Shown: piece after piece, positions 22,050 to 30,598 of the stretch | How positions within the stretch are numbered: position 1 is the first letter of the stretch | How the letters are laid out: each line of letters starts with the position of its first letter | Source of the DNA: an uncultured Clostridia bacterium | Lineage (GTDB): Bacteria > Bacillota > Clostridia > Peptostreptococcales > Anaerovoracaceae | Assembly: GCA_934271235.1 (NCBI GenBank) | Contig: CAKQQT010000015.1 | Coordinates: 1 to 64,000, forward strand | DNA length: 64,000 bases | Direction: 5' to 3' | Notes under the pieces: generated by a model | What the model was told of the DNA's origin: nothing | Databases searched by the model: none | The model's input: the letters and a program-made list of their open reading frames with translations, nothing else | Made by a program: the position numbers and the translations under genes

Positions 22050-23713
22050 GAAAAAAGATATTTCAAGCGATGATGGCTGCGGCCGGCGCGGTGCTGCTTG
22101 CCAGTCTGATCATCATTTTGGGCTGTTTATATGATTATTTCGGCGGTCTGCAGGAAAAACAGATGCAGGACGAACTTACGCTGGCTTCGGCGGCGATCGA
22201 GGAAAGCGGACAAGCTTATCTGGACGATCTCGATCTGGAAGCCAAGACGTTCCGACTGACCTGGATCGATCCGCAGGGCAATGTTTTGTATGATACGAAA
22301 GCGGACGGCAGCAGCATGGAAAACCACGCGGATCGTGAAGAATTCCAGCAGGCGATCAAAAACGGCTTTGGCGAAAGTTCGCGCTATTCTTCGACGCTGA
22401 TGGAAAAGACCTTGTATCGAGCGCAGAAGCTTGCGGATGGCAGTGTTCTGCGTATCTCGGTCAGCCGGGCGACCTCCGGCGTACTGGTGCTGGGGATGCT
22501 GCAGCCGATCCTGTTAGTGCTGATCGTGGCGTTGATTCTGTCGGCACTGCTTTCCAAACGCATTGCCAAATGGGTGGTCGCGCCGCTGGAAAATCTGGAT
22601 CTGGAGCATCCGCTCGAAAATGATACTTATGAGGAACTGGCGCCGCTTCTTGGCAGGATCAATCAGCAGCGGCGCCAGATCGACCTGCAGCTTGCCAAGC
22701 TGCAGCGTAAAAACGATGAGTTCGCGCAGGTGACCGGCAGCATGAAAGAGGGGCTGATCCTGCTCAATGAAAAGAGTCAGGTCCTCAGCATCAACCCGAT
22801 GGCGCAGCGGCTGTTTGAGACCGATGACAGCTGCGTGGGCGAGGATTTCCTGACTGTCGAGCGCAGCGCGGAAGTCAACACGGCGATCCGGACCGCGCTG
22901 CAAAGCGGTTACTGCGAGCTGCAGATGCAGCGCCGGGAACGGACCTATCAGCTGGATATCAGCGCGATCAGTTCGAGCGGCGCGGTCATCGGCGCAGTTA
23001 TTTTAGCGTTCGATGTAACCGAAACGATGCATGCCGAACAGAGCCGCCGGGAATTTACGGCGAATGTTTCGCATGAGCTGAAGACGCCGCTGCAGTCGAT
23101 CATGGGCAGCGCGGAGCTGATCGAAAACGGTCTGGTAGCGGAGCAGGATCTGCCGCGCTTCGTGGGCCATATCCGTACGGAAGCCGCGCGGCTGGTAAGC
23201 CTGATCGAGGATATCATCCGTCTTTCGCAGCTGGACGAGGGCGGCGAGCTGCCGTTTGAGGTCTGCGATCTTTCGGAGATCGCGCAGGAAACGACCGATT
23301 CGCTTCTGGACACGGCGGATAAAAAGCAGGTAACGCTGGAATTTGAGGGCGAGCCGTTGCCGCTGTGCAGTGTCAAGCGGCTGCTGGCAGAGATCTGCTA
23401 CAACCTCTGCGACAATGCGATCAAGTATAATCGGGAGGGCGGCCGCGTCACGGTATCCACCGGCCGCGCAGGTGAGGAAGCGGTGCTGACGGTCAAGGAT
23501 ACGGGCATCGGGATCCCGCCGCAGCATCAGGACCGCGTCTTTGAACGTTTTTACCGGGTGGACAAGAGCCATTCCAAGGAGTCGGGCGGTACCGGCCTGG
23601 GACTTTCGATCGTCAAGCATGCAGTACAGGATCTGGGCGGACGTATCACACTGGACAGCACGCCGGGCGAGGGTACGGAGATCCGTGTTTTCCTGCCGCT
23701 GAAAGCAAATTGA
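22046..23713 (+). CDS. phoR: PhoR-type sensor histidine kinase
   Basis: 555 residues. Membrane segments near 10-33 and 150-172 flank an extracytoplasmic sensor of about 120 residues. A HAMP-like linker and a PAS-like region (EKSQVLSINPMAQRLFETDDS, near 250-270) precede the HisKA box with H343 (NVSHELKTPLQS). The ATPase domain has N (CYNLCDNAIKYN), G1 (DTGIGIPP), F (VFERFYRVDKSH) and G2 (GGTGLGLSIVKH) boxes. Typical size and order for PhoR. It is the last gene of the operon and is followed by a strong terminator. Confidence 0.93.
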   Translation: MRKKIFQAMMAAAGAVLLASLIIILGCLYDYFGGLQEKQMQDELTLASAAIEESGQAYLDDLDLEAKTFRLTWIDPQGNVLYDTKADGSSMENHADREEFQQAIKNGFGESSRYSSTLMEKTLYRAQKLADGSVLRISVSRATSGVLVLGMLQPILLVLIVALILSALLSKRIAKWVVAPLENLDLEHPLENDTYEELAPLLGRINQQRRQIDLQLAKLQRKNDEFAQVTGSMKEGLILLNEKSQVLSINPMAQRLFETDDSCVGEDFLTVERSAEVNTAIRTALQSGYCELQMQRRERTYQLDISAISSSGAVIGAVILAFDVTETMHAEQSRREFTANVSHELKTPLQSIMGSAELIENGLVAEQDLPRFVGHIRTEAARLVSLIEDIIRLSQLDEGGELPFEVCDLSEIAQETTDSLLDTADKKQVTLEFEGEPLPLCSVKRLLAEICYNLCDNAIKYNREGGRVTVSTGRAGEEAVLTVKDTGIGIPPQHQDRVFERFYRVDKSHSKESGGTGLGLSIVKHAVQDLGGRITLDSTPGEGTEIRVFLPLKAN

Positions 23714-23820
23714 GGCACGAGACGATCCGGAATAGAAAGCGACCGAGTCGAGCCGACCGTGTAACCGGAGCAGTGACTTGGAACGGGCAGATCGGCGAAT
23801 AGGAAAACGGTGAAACAAGA

Positions 23821-23858
23821 AAAACGAGGGAAAACCATTGAATTTTCTCTCGTTTTTT
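23821..23858 (+). terminator. Terminator of the pst-pho operon
   Basis: AAAACGAG-GGAAAA pairs with TTTTCT-CTCGTTTT around a short loop, then further T residues. Stem about 14 bp with one G-T pair. Confidence 0.85.
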
Positions 23859-23997
23859 AGTATAATTAAGTTTCGGGCGGACGGCATAGAACGCATAGGC
23901 GGACGATGCTGTTCGGCTGTTTTCTTTTTTTATGGTTTCGGAAAAATCATTTCGACATTTCCGATGATGATCTATTTCGAATGACATGTGAGGGAGG

Positions 23998-24450
23998 CTG
24001 ATCAATCTCCTGCAGGTGCCGATCGGCATGATCTTTGGCTATTATACGACGTTCAGCAACGATCTTTTTTCCTTGCTGCCGGATACGCAAAATCTTGTGC
24101 TCCGCTTCGGGATGATGACCCTGAGTGCGTTTCTGATCGCGTTCGGCATTTTCCTGTATCTCCCGGCAGATCTGCCGCCGCTCGCAGGTGAGGGCGCGAT
24201 GCAGACGCTGGCGCAGGTGAGCGGGATCGAGATCGCGAAAGTCAAGATTGCTTTCGATTGCAGTATGGTAGGCATTTCGGCGCTGGTCTGCGTATGGATG
24301 CTGCACAGTCTGGGAAGCGTCGGCTTGGGAAACGTGATCGCCGCCGTACTGGTTGGCTTTTTCCTGGGGCTGCTGACGCGGAAGCTCGGCGCGCAGCGCG
24401 ACCGGCTGTACGGGGTTACGGCAGAGCCTGCGGATGAGGGATACGAGTAA
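23998..24450 (+). pseudogene. N-terminally truncated YczE/DUF6198-type membrane protein
   Basis: The frame opens after a stop at 23989-23991 without a convincing start (the first usable codon is GTG 24016). The product begins inside the conserved region LINLLQVPIGMIFGYYTTF and continues to the family-typical LGSVGLGNVIAAVLVGFFLGLLTRKLG near the C-terminus. About 75 residues, including the first two membrane helices of the usual 200-220-residue protein, are missing. Upstream sequence in any frame does not resemble the lost part, so this is a deletion rather than a frameshift. Confidence 0.65.
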
Positions 24451-24456
24451 GGCAGA

Positions 24457-25365
24457 TCAAAGTTTTTCAATCTCCTCGAGCGGCAGCGCGGTAAGTTCTT
24501 GAATAACAGAAAGATCCATATTCTTTTTTTTCATCGCTTTGGCGATCTCGCGCTTTTCTTTCGCTGCGCCCTCGGCAAGGCCTTCGCTACGGCCCTGTTC
24601 CAGGCCCTTGCGCTCGCGTTCTTTCAGCATGTACTCAAATGTCATGTACTTTCGTCTCCATTCGTCGGTATTGAACTTCTTGACGCGCGCGTCGATCCTG
24701 CGCGTCAGCGGCGAAACCTGACTCTGCCGGGGATCATTTAAGTACCCGTAGAGCGGTTTCAGTTCCTCCGGCACTTTCTCCGGAGAACACGCTGCGTTCA
24801 AGACTATTTTATACGAAAAATCGTCCAGCGGCAAGTTCTTTTCAGCGTCCCAGGATCGGAAAAAATATACCGGCTCGTCTTTTTTGAAGTAATCGAACGT
24901 GCAGATGAAGATCACATAGCATTTTTTTAGCTTTATATAATCGGCGCCTTCTTCCAGACAGTCCAGATCCATGTTGGACTGATAGTAGCGGGCACGTTTG
25001 CCGAGAGCAAGATTAGAAGTGGTCTGCATTTCCACTTCGGCCCACATATTTTCAGATCTGATGTACGCATCGAAGCGCACGCCATGCATATCTTTGACAA
25101 ATTTCAGGGTTTTTTGCGTTTCAACAGTTAGCGCGCGTGCATCTTCACCCTCATCGAGCGGCTCGTCGATCAAAGGATTCGGCGATTTCATAAGCTTGAT
25201 CTCACCAAATTCCTCTCCGGGCAGGGCGAGGGTTAAAAGCGCGCGGCAAAGCTCCGGGTCACGCATGACCAGAGAAAAGATAAAATCGTCCGTAAAGGGG
25301 CGAAAGTCCGGGTCAAGCGCTGTGTCGACAGCCGGAAATGTGTTTGCATCGTATTTTTCTTGCAT
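24457..25365 (-). CDS. Rpn family recombination-promoting nuclease / putative transposase
   Basis: 302 residues from MQEKYDANTF, chosen for its AGAAAGGAA site; a start 15 codons upstream has none. The N-terminal block FTDDFIFSLVMRDPELCRALL is typical of the family. The PD-(D/E)XK core is visible as VRFDAYIRSENMWAEVEMQ (Asp, then E-x-E-M-Q). The charged tail (RKGLEQGRSEGLAEGAAKEKREIAKAMKKK) and final SVIQELTALPLEEIEKL are also family features. Rpn proteins are nucleases that stimulate RecA-independent recombination in E. coli; many are annotated as transposases. Related broken genes lie at 51-185 and 63006-63903, so the family is repeated in this genome. Confidence 0.85.
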   Translation of the reverse strand: MQEKYDANTFPAVDTALDPDFRPFTDDFIFSLVMRDPELCRALLTLALPGEEFGEIKLMKSPNPLIDEPLDEGEDARALTVETQKTLKFVKDMHGVRFDAYIRSENMWAEVEMQTTSNLALGKRARYYQSNMDLDCLEEGADYIKLKKCYVIFICTFDYFKKDEPVYFFRSWDAEKNLPLDDFSYKIVLNAACSPEKVPEELKPLYGYLNDPRQSQVSPLTRRIDARVKKFNTDEWRRKYMTFEYMLKERERKGLEQGRSEGLAEGAAKEKREIAKAMKKKNMDLSVIQELTALPLEEIEKL

Positions 25366-25651
25366 AAAAAATTCCTTTCTGAATACTTCAGGTACATGGC
25401 CGCGGCGCATATGGGTAAATACAGAATCTGTAAAATTATTTTAAAGCAAACAGGAAAAAAATGCAAGGAAAAATATAGAAGATACAAAAAAGAAAATTTC
25501 GTCATTTTTCGACAAAAGGTGGAAGCAAAAATGAAAGGCAGCCAGCCGGTCATACAGGAAAAGTTTCGCCCAGACGATGCACAGAACGCAAAAATAGTAT
25601 ATAATAAGGATACAAGCAATACATAAGAGGCAGAAAAGGGGATTTGAGAGA
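25366..25651. other. AT-rich spacer with promoter-like -10 element
   Basis: Divergent region between the Rpn gene and the secreted nuclease gene. TATAAT at 25600-25605 is a likely -10 element for the nuclease gene, without a clear -35 box. A frame across 25360-25626 is lysine-rich and has no ribosome binding site, and I do not call it a gene. Confidence 0.35.
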
Positions 25652-26392
25652 ATGATAAAAAGGACGGGATACCGGAATCGGAACCGAGGCGGCAGCATGG
25701 GCAGAAGCCTGCGCAGGATCAAGAAGCTGGCAGTAGCGGCAGCGGTGCTGCTGTGTGTGGCGGCAGGTCTGCTGGGATTGGATACGGATGGTGATCGAAC
25801 GCAGACTGCGGTTGAAATTCCGGCGTACAGCGGCGAGGCTGTCATCGAACTGGCGGGAAATCAGCCCGGTTTTACAAAGGATGAACTGACAACGGAAGCG
25901 TTTGAAACTTACAGCGGTCTGGACCGGCTGGGGCGATGCGGTACTGCTTATGCGAATGTCTGCCGGGAGCTGATGCCGACAGAGGAGCGTGAAAGCATCG
26001 GCATGATCCGGCCGAGCGGCTGGCAGGTCGCGCGGTATGACGATCTGATCACAAGCAAGTATCTGTACAACCGCTGTCATCTGATCGCGTACAGTCTGAC
26101 CGGCGAAAACGCGAACGAGCGCAATCTGATCACCGGCACGCGGTATATGAACGAGAATATGATCCCCTACGAGGTGGAAGCCGCGAATTATGTGCGGCGG
26201 ACGGACGGTCATGTGCTGTATCGCGTGACGCCGATCTTTGAGGGAAAAAATCTGCTGGCGAGCGGTGTGGAGATGGAGGCCATGTCGGTGGAAGACGCGG
26301 GAGAAAGCGTGTCGTTCCATGTCTTCGTCTACAATGTGCAGCCGGGTGTGGAGATCGACTACGCGACCGGCAACAATCAGCGCGCAGGGTGA
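25652..26392 (+). CDS. Membrane-anchored or secreted DNA/RNA non-specific endonuclease
   Basis: 246 residues. A basic N-terminus (MIKRTGYRNRNRGGS...RRIKK) and one hydrophobic segment (near 27-44) act as signal or anchor. The beta-beta-alpha-metal nuclease motif reads YNRCHLIAY with H143 as the general base, followed by LTGENANERNLITGTRYMN, whose Asn residues bind the metal. This variant of the DRGH motif is common in streptococcal and clostridial DNA-entry nucleases such as EndA. It probably degrades extracellular nucleic acid for nutrition or uptake. It lies 54 bp before an Xaa-Pro aminopeptidase gene and may be co-transcribed with it. Confidence 0.87.
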   Translation: MIKRTGYRNRNRGGSMGRSLRRIKKLAVAAAVLLCVAAGLLGLDTDGDRTQTAVEIPAYSGEAVIELAGNQPGFTKDELTTEAFETYSGLDRLGRCGTAYANVCRELMPTEERESIGMIRPSGWQVARYDDLITSKYLYNRCHLIAYSLTGENANERNLITGTRYMNENMIPYEVEAANYVRRTDGHVLYRVTPIFEGKNLLASGVEMEAMSVEDAGESVSFHVFVYNVQPGVEIDYATGNNQRAG

Positions 26393-26446
26393 CGACAATG
26401 GCAGAGAACGTGGAGAATCGATAACGATAGAAAAGAGGCAGAGAAA

Positions 26447-28399
26447 ATGAGGGAACAGCTTACAGCTTTAAGAGAAGCGATGCGAGAAAACGGGATCGGA
26501 GCTTGGATCGTGCCGACTACGGATTTTCATGGGTCGGAGTATGTGAATGATCACTTTAAGTGCCGGGAATATCTTTCCGGATTTACCGGGTCGGCGGGGA
26601 CACTGGCGGTCACACAGGACGCGGCGGCACTGTGGACGGACGGCAGATATTTTTTGCAGGCGGAAGCGCAGCTCGCAGGCAGCGGGATCGAGCTTATGCG
26701 CGAGAGAACAACCGGCGTGCCGACGCTGAGCGAGTGGCTTCAAAGCCATTTGCCGCAGGCTGACGCCGCGCCGCAGAACGGGCCGAGCGGCGGCGCGGCT
26801 GCTGCGGGGCAAGGAGAAACCGGGCACGCCGCAAGGACGGTCGGTTTCGATGGGCGCATCGTGGATCTGAAGCTGGGCAGGGAGCTGGCGGAACTTTTTC
26901 CGCTGCGCTGGGATCTGGATCTGAGCGGCCTGGTATGGACACAGCGGCCGCAGCTTACGGCATCAAGGCTTTCCGCGCTGCCGCAGGAGGTGACCGGCGA
27001 ATCCGCAGCGTCGAAACTGGGGCGGATCCGCCGGGCGATGCAGGAGCAGGGCGCGGACTATCATTTGATCACGTCGCTGGAGGAGATCGCATGGATCTGG
27101 AATCTGCGCGCGGGGGACGTTGCGCATACGCCGGTTTTCTATGCGTTCCTGCTGCTGACGCCGCAGGAGACGCGGGTTTATCTTTTGAACGAGTCCAAAG
27201 AGGCGGCGGAGCTGTTCCACGCGGCTTTGCGGGAGAGTGGGGAGCATGCAGACAGCGCGGCTGGAAAGGAATGCGAGGAAAGTCTGCGTATCCTTCCGTA
27301 TTTTTCTATTTTTGAAGATCTGAAAGAACTGCCGCCGGGCCGGCTGCTTCTGGATGAGAGCCGTGTCAGCTACGGGATGGCGTCGTCGATCGCAAAGGAG
27401 ATCGAGAAGCTGGCGGGACCGGACCCGGCCATGCGGATGAAAGCGATCAAGAATGAGACGGAGATCGCCGCCACGCGCCGGGCCCACGTGCAGGATGGCG
27501 CGGCGATGGTACGGTTTTTGTACTGGCTGAAGCAGCGCCTGCAGGCAGCACAGGCGGACAGCGAGGCAAACGGACCGCAGGCTGGCGCTGGATGCGTACC
27601 GTTGACAGAGGACGAAGACGCAGACGGCGCACCGCTGACGGAAATATCGGCGGCGGCGCGGCTGGAGCGGGAACGCCGCCGCGCGGGCGCATATGATCTG
27701 AGCTTTGACACGATCGCCGGCTATGGTCCGCATGGGGCGATCGTGCATTATGAATCCACGCCGGAAACGGATGTGCCGCTCGCGCCGGAGGGATTCCTGC
27801 TGGTGGACTCGGGCGGGCAGTATCCGGATGGGACAACGGATATTACAAGAACGATCGCGCTGGGACCGCTGACGGAAAAGATGAAGCATTGTTACACTGC
27901 AGTGCTCAGAAGTCATATCGCCTTGGCGACCGCAGTGTTTGATGAGACCACAATGGGGGCGGATCTGGATCAGATGACGCGCGGGCTGCTGCAGGCGCAG
28001 GGCCTGGACTATCTGCATGGAACAGGCCATGGGGTCGGCCACATGCTGAGCGTGCATGAGGGGCCGAACACCATCAGCCCGCGCGGCAAGGATTCGCATA
28101 TCCTGCCGGGGATGATCACCAGCAATGAGCCGGGGGTCTATCTGACCGGAGAATTCGGGATCCGTCTGGAAAACGAGATCTTATGCCGGGAACAGGCGGC
28201 AGATGCGGACGGCAGGCGCTTTTTCTTTGAAACGATCACGTTCTGCCCGTTCGAGCGGGAGGCGATCCTGACCGAGGAACTGACGGACGCGGAGCGCTGC
28301 TGGCTGAACGATTATCATCGGCAGGTCTGCGAGACATTGGCCCCGCTTTTGGAAACGGAAGTCCGGAACTGGCTGGCAGCGCAGACCGCACCGCTGTAA
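26447..28399 (+). CDS. pepP: M24B aminopeptidase P (Xaa-Pro aminopeptidase)
   Basis: 650 residues. Two creatinase-like N-terminal domains (residues 1-330, with TDFHGSEYVNDHFKCREYLS and FTGSAG) precede a pita-bread metallopeptidase domain. Metal ligands are visible: D454 (LVDSGGQYPDG), the Asp of TDITRT, His in GTGHGVGHMLSVHEGP, Glu in NEPGVYL and Glu in RLENEIL. It releases N-terminal residues before proline in the cytoplasm. Two low-complexity insertions, near residues 105-125 (alanine/glycine-rich) and 365-400, make it longer than the usual 590-600. AGAAAA-type weak ribosome binding site. Confidence 0.92.
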   Translation: MREQLTALREAMRENGIGAWIVPTTDFHGSEYVNDHFKCREYLSGFTGSAGTLAVTQDAAALWTDGRYFLQAEAQLAGSGIELMRERTTGVPTLSEWLQSHLPQADAAPQNGPSGGAAAAGQGETGHAARTVGFDGRIVDLKLGRELAELFPLRWDLDLSGLVWTQRPQLTASRLSALPQEVTGESAASKLGRIRRAMQEQGADYHLITSLEEIAWIWNLRAGDVAHTPVFYAFLLLTPQETRVYLLNESKEAAELFHAALRESGEHADSAAGKECEESLRILPYFSIFEDLKELPPGRLLLDESRVSYGMASSIAKEIEKLAGPDPAMRMKAIKNETEIAATRRAHVQDGAAMVRFLYWLKQRLQAAQADSEANGPQAGAGCVPLTEDEDADGAPLTEISAAARLERERRRAGAYDLSFDTIAGYGPHGAIVHYESTPETDVPLAPEGFLLVDSGGQYPDGTTDITRTIALGPLTEKMKHCYTAVLRSHIALATAVFDETTMGADLDQMTRGLLQAQGLDYLHGTGHGVGHMLSVHEGPNTISPRGKDSHILPGMITSNEPGVYLTGEFGIRLENEILCREQAADADGRRFFFETITFCPFEREAILTEELTDAERCWLNDYHRQVCETLAPLLETEVRNWLAAQTAPL

Positions 28400-28406
28400 C
28401 GTCAAA

Positions 28407-28460
28407 TTAAGAATTCTTTAAGAAAAATCTGGCTTGTTTTTTCGGCGCAGGCGGTATGAT
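28407..28460 (+). promoter_or_regulatory. Promoter region of the two-component system with a tandem TTAAGAA box
   Basis: TTAAGAA-N4-TTAAGAA (28407-28413 and 28418-28424, 11-bp period) precedes TATGAT (28455-28460). An 11-bp tandem repeat is the usual binding mode of OmpR/PhoB-type regulators, and the same box recurs at 30469-30508. Confidence 0.55.
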
Positions 28461-28497
28461 AGCAGCAGTGAAACGGACAGAAGGGGGAGGACTGCAT

Positions 28498-29211
28498 ATG
28501 AAAGGTACGATATTGATCGTGGATGACAATCGGGAGATCGTCGATTCGCTCGGCAAACTGCTGGCGATCGAGGGCTACGAGATCCTGACGGCTTATGACG
28601 GCATGGAGGCCCTTGACGTGCTCGAACGCAGTCAGCCGGATCTGATCCTGCTGGACGTGATGATGCCGCGGCTGAACGGACTTTCGGCTCTGATGAAGAT
28701 CCGAGAGAACCACAACATCCCGGCGATCATCCTTTCCGCCAAAACCGAAGAAAGCGACAAAGTATCCGGGCTGATGCTCGGCGCAGATGACTATATCGAA
28801 AAACCGTACAATCCGGCGGAACTTCTGGCGCGTGTACAGGCACAGCTGCGGCGTTATAAGGCCTACGGCGGCAGCAGACCGGTGCAGGAACACAATCCGG
28901 ACGAGATCCGAAACGGCGGGCTGACGCTGGATATCCGTCAAAAGCTGCTGTTTGCGGATGGCGAGGCCGTGCGGCTGACCGCGACGGAGTACAAGATTAC
29001 GGAGCTTTTGATGCGGCACATCGGGCAGGTTTTTTCGGCAGAGCAGATCTACGAAAACGTATGGAATGAGAACGCGGATTTTTCGGTGGAGAATACGGTC
29101 ATGGTGCATATCCGGCACATTCGGGAAAAGATCGAGATCGATCCGAAAAATCCAAGATATGTAAAGGTGGTATGGGGCATTGGGTACAAAATGGAAAAAC
29201 ATCAAAAGTAG
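28498..29211 (+). CDS. OmpR/PhoB-family response regulator (VanR-like)
   Basis: 237 residues. Receiver with D9-D10, phosphoacceptor D53 (LILLDVMMPR) and Lys in DYIEKPYNP; then a winged helix with LTATEYKITELLMRHIG, MVHIRHIREKIE and YVKVVWGIGYKM. This C-terminal style (VKVVWGIGYK) is that of VanR and related regulators in Clostridia. The ATG at 28498 has GGGGGAGG upstream. It overlaps the kinase gene by 32 bp. TTAAGAA tandem sites in its promoter suggest autoregulation. Confidence 0.9.
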   Translation: MKGTILIVDDNREIVDSLGKLLAIEGYEILTAYDGMEALDVLERSQPDLILLDVMMPRLNGLSALMKIRENHNIPAIILSAKTEESDKVSGLMLGADDYIEKPYNPAELLARVQAQLRRYKAYGGSRPVQEHNPDEIRNGGLTLDIRQKLLFADGEAVRLTATEYKITELLMRHIGQVFSAEQIYENVWNENADFSVENTVMVHIRHIREKIEIDPKNPRYVKVVWGIGYKMEKHQK

Positions 29212-30472
29212 CGTCCGCACGTTCTGGCAGGCACATCGAACGCAGATCCTGACCGGAGTTTTGGCGCTGCTCGCATTGGCGCTGCTTCTGCTGTTGGCTT
29301 TCAACTACCGCAGGATGAACACCCGCACGGTGTGGATCTTCGGCTTGGCGATGAACCTGACCGGAGCGGCAGCACTCACCCGGTGGTTTTCCGGTCATCT
29401 GGAAAGGCGTTACGCGGCGTGGGAAACGCTGGATGAAAGCTTTTATGAGAGCTGGTCTATGCGCTGCAAGGAACAGGAAAGGAGCCTGCTGTACACAGCG
29501 GGGACCGCTTTGGCTGTCATCGCGCTGTTCATCATCATCAAAAAGTTGGTAGAAGGCATCTGGTATCTGCCGAACTACGCGTATTTTTACCTGCTGATCT
29601 TTACGGTTTTGCTGCAGTATCTGGTGCTGTCGATGACCTTGCGGCGTTTCATGCAGGCCAAGCTGGACGCATTTGTCGCAGGACTGCAGGAACTCAACCG
29701 CGCGCGGGTGGCAAAGGCTTTGCAGATCGAAAAGGAAAGCATGGAAAAGGCGGCCAGGAGCGAACAGCTCAAGGTCGATCTGATCTCCAACGTTTCGCAT
29801 GACCTCAAGACGCCGCTGACCTCCATGGTCGGCTATATCGAATTGCTCAAAAAAGAGGAGCTGGGTGACGCGGCGCGCGATTATGTGGAGGTGATCTCCA
29901 GCCGCGCCGAAAAGCTCAAAGAAATGATCAGCAGCCTGTTTTCCTTGGCAAAAGCCAGCAGCGGCAACATTGAGCTGCACGCGGAACGGCTCAGCTTCAA
30001 CACCCTGCTGGAACAGATCCTGGCGGATATGAAAGACCAGATCGACGCGGCGGATCTGGAACTGGTCATCAATCTCAGCGCCGCGCCGGATCAGTTGGTG
30101 ACGGATAATGCGTATCTGTACCGCATCTGTCAGAATCTGATCGAGAACGCGCTCAAATATGCGGCTCCGGGGACTCGTGTTTTCCTCAAAACTTCTGTGA
30201 TCGAGGAAGATCTGCATGTGGAGGTCCGCCGAACGATTTCCTTTGAGATCACCAATACCTCCGGTTATCCGATCGATTTTGAAAAAGAGGACATCGTGGA
30301 GCGTTTCGCGCGGGGCGACAAGGCGCGGAGCAGCGAGGGCAACGGCTTGGGCCTGGCGATCGTCAGCACGTATACGGCGGCGCTCGGCGGCAGCTTTGAC
30401 ATTGCCATTGACTGCGACCAGTTCAAAGCCAGCATCCGCTTCCCGCTGCCGGAGGACGCGCAGGCGGATTAA
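29180..30472 (+). CDS. Sensor histidine kinase (VanS-like)
   Basis: 430 residues, starting at a TTG codon with AAAGGTGG ten bases upstream; the next in-frame ATG would remove the first membrane helix. Membrane segments lie near 21-42, 50-66, 102-122 and 132-152, with little extracellular loop, so it probably senses a membrane-associated signal. HisKA contains H207 (NVSHDLKTPLTS); the ATPase domain has NLIENALKYA, a degenerate G1 region (FEITNTSGYPID), FERF-like VERFARGDKAR and GNGLGLAIVST. Pair of the upstream regulator. A terminator follows. Confidence 0.88.
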   Translation: MGTKWKNIKSSVRTFWQAHRTQILTGVLALLALALLLLLAFNYRRMNTRTVWIFGLAMNLTGAAALTRWFSGHLERRYAAWETLDESFYESWSMRCKEQERSLLYTAGTALAVIALFIIIKKLVEGIWYLPNYAYFYLLIFTVLLQYLVLSMTLRRFMQAKLDAFVAGLQELNRARVAKALQIEKESMEKAARSEQLKVDLISNVSHDLKTPLTSMVGYIELLKKEELGDAARDYVEVISSRAEKLKEMISSLFSLAKASSGNIELHAERLSFNTLLEQILADMKDQIDAADLELVINLSAAPDQLVTDNAYLYRICQNLIENALKYAAPGTRVFLKTSVIEEDLHVEVRRTISFEITNTSGYPIDFEKEDIVERFARGDKARSSEGNGLGLAIVSTYTAALGGSFDIAIDCDQFKASIRFPLPEDAQAD

Positions 30473-30508
30473 GAAACAATTAAGAAATACCTAAGAGGAA
30501 CCTAAAAC
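30469..30508 (+). promoter_or_regulatory. Four direct repeats with 11-bp period upstream of the glycosylation operon
   Basis: TTAAGAA (30469), TTAAGAA (30480), CTAAGAG (30491) and CTAAAAC (30502) follow one another at exactly 11 bp. The first overlaps the stop codon of the kinase gene. The same TTAAGAA-N4-TTAAGAA unit occurs before the response regulator gene. They are predicted binding sites for that regulator. Confidence 0.5.
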
Positions 30509-30541
30509 CCATTTTAAGATGAGAGTCTTAAGATGGGTTTT
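30504..30541 (+). terminator. Terminator after the two-component system
   Basis: 16-bp stem AAAACCCATTTTAAGA (30504-30519) with TCTTAAGATGGGTTTT (30526-30541), one T-G pair, 6-nt loop. The fourth 11-bp repeat overlaps its 5' arm, so regulator binding and termination could interact. Confidence 0.75.
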
Positions 30542-30598
30542 GTTGTTGGAGAAACAAATGGGTAACCAAACAAATTCGATTCTACAAGGAGAAGACAA

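Noticed and set aside
25360..25626. 88-codon plus-strand frame between the Rpn and nuclease genes
   Set aside because: Starts inside the reverse-strand Rpn 5' end, has no ribosome binding site and overlaps the nuclease promoter.
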